64,000 nt of DNA, from positions 124,001 to 188,000 of the forward strand of contig NZ_JAQKGV010000004.1 of the NCBI RefSeq assembly GCF_028617075.1, written 5' to 3'. The notes below the pieces were generated by a model. The model was not told where the DNA came from, made no database searches, and saw only the letters and a list, made by a program, of their open reading frames with translations. The stretch is from Rubrobacter calidifluminis. Its GTDB lineage: Bacteria > Actinomycetota > Rubrobacteria > Rubrobacterales > Rubrobacteraceae. The position numbers were made by a program, and so were the translations under genes. This document shows positions 63,819 through 64,000 of this stretch, in pieces. Numbering within the stretch: position 1 is the first letter of the stretch; every line of letters starts with the position of its first letter.

Positions 63819-64000
63819 TTGGACTTCGACACCTCAAAGAGCAACGGCAGGGACCGCCGACGGCCGTCCGGCGGTAACAGCTTCCCTGACTTCTCGACGG
63901 GTAGAGCCGGCCGCCCGGGTCGAGGTTTCGACACCTCCCGCCGTTACCGTCACCAGAGCGGGATCGACGGGGGTGTCGGCGAGGACTTCCGTATACCGGC
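63819..64000 (+). CDS. Unknown protein, cut by window edge
   Basis: Frame open from 63765 to the window end without stop. TTG 63819 follows GGGAGAAGGCGAGG. Low-complexity Arg/Gly/Asp-rich text with DFDTSKSNGRDRRRP and a second FDTSRRYR. A TATATA box at 63772-63777 could be its promoter. May be a non-coding stretch; 63730-63818 holds nothing else seen. Confidence 0.35.
   Translation, partial: MDFDTSKSNGRDRRRPSGGNSFPDFSTGRAGRPGRGFDTSRRYRHQSGIDGGVGEDFRIP

Larger units (their letters stand above)
58266..64000. mobile_element. Integrative element at tRNA-Arg, right end outside window
   Basis: Integrase, excisionase, LexA/CI-type repressor, primase-helicase-like protein and small unknown genes follow the tRNA directly. 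The inner attachment copy must lie beyond 64000. No capsid, terminase or conjugation genes are seen here, so phage, ICE or satellite cannot be told apart. Confidence 0.8.

Overview
The window is about 64 kb of high-GC DNA, coding on nearly every base, with many GTG and TTG starts and short 1-14 base overlaps between genes. Gene content (rho, class II FBPase relative, prfA-prmC-tsaC-glyA-upp, atp operon, 11-subunit nuo operon, secA-prfB, ftsEX, rnr-smpB-ssrA, no outer-membrane genes) points to a Gram-positive actinobacterium. The cyclic 2,3-diphosphoglycerate synthetase homologue, ferritin-like stress proteins and gene order make a Rubrobacter-type, deep-branching lineage the best guess. That genus call rests on recollection, not on a search.

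Layout. 1-3.4 kb: a minus-strand ECF sigma factor and anti-sigma factor, divergent from two Tat-exported ferritin-like proteins and a class E-type sortase. 3.4-12.6 kb: TatA-like protein, WalJ-type hydrolase, RlmH, a histidine-kinase-like membrane protein without the phospho-acceptor histidine, ArgS, a sugar MFS transporter behind a long LacI-type palindrome, a metallophosphoesterase and a cDPG synthetase homologue. 12.6-21.5 kb: a GlpX paralogue that has lost most metal ligands, then rho, rpmE, yqhQ, prfA, prmC, tsaC, glyA, upp and dCMP deaminase. 21.6-30.3 kb: complete F-type ATP synthase operon (atpZ-I-B-E-F-H-A-G-D-C) and murA. 30.4-31.5 kb: an M20 peptidase.

31.5-35.5 kb is a compact minus-strand island: LuxR regulator, lactococcin-972-like bacteriocin, bacteriocin-associated membrane protein and ABC ATPase. 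It is bounded by a 44-bp imperfect direct repeat (33 bp perfect) made of the 3' end of the M20 peptidase gene, which looks like integration into that gene with replacement of its tail. 35.6-45.8 kb: nuoABCDHIJKLMN, with no nuoEFG. 45.8-57.98 kb: nucleotidyltransferase, comF, hpf, secA, prfB, a DUF2993 protein, ftsE, ftsX, RNase R, smpB, tmRNA, murI.

58.0-64 kb: a Pro-Gly-Arg tRNA cluster, then an integrative element entering at the tRNA-Arg end and running off the window. It has a tyrosine integrase, an excisionase, a LexA/CI-type self-cleaving repressor, a primase-helicase-like replication protein, a TubC-like small protein and unknown small genes. The int/xis arm and the repressor arm are driven from one divergent control region in which both candidate -10 boxes sit inside the same operator-like motif.

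A recurring feature is start codons placed 5-8 bases after a good -10 box (sigma factor, TatA, DUF3006, atpZ, murI), indicating frequent leaderless transcription.
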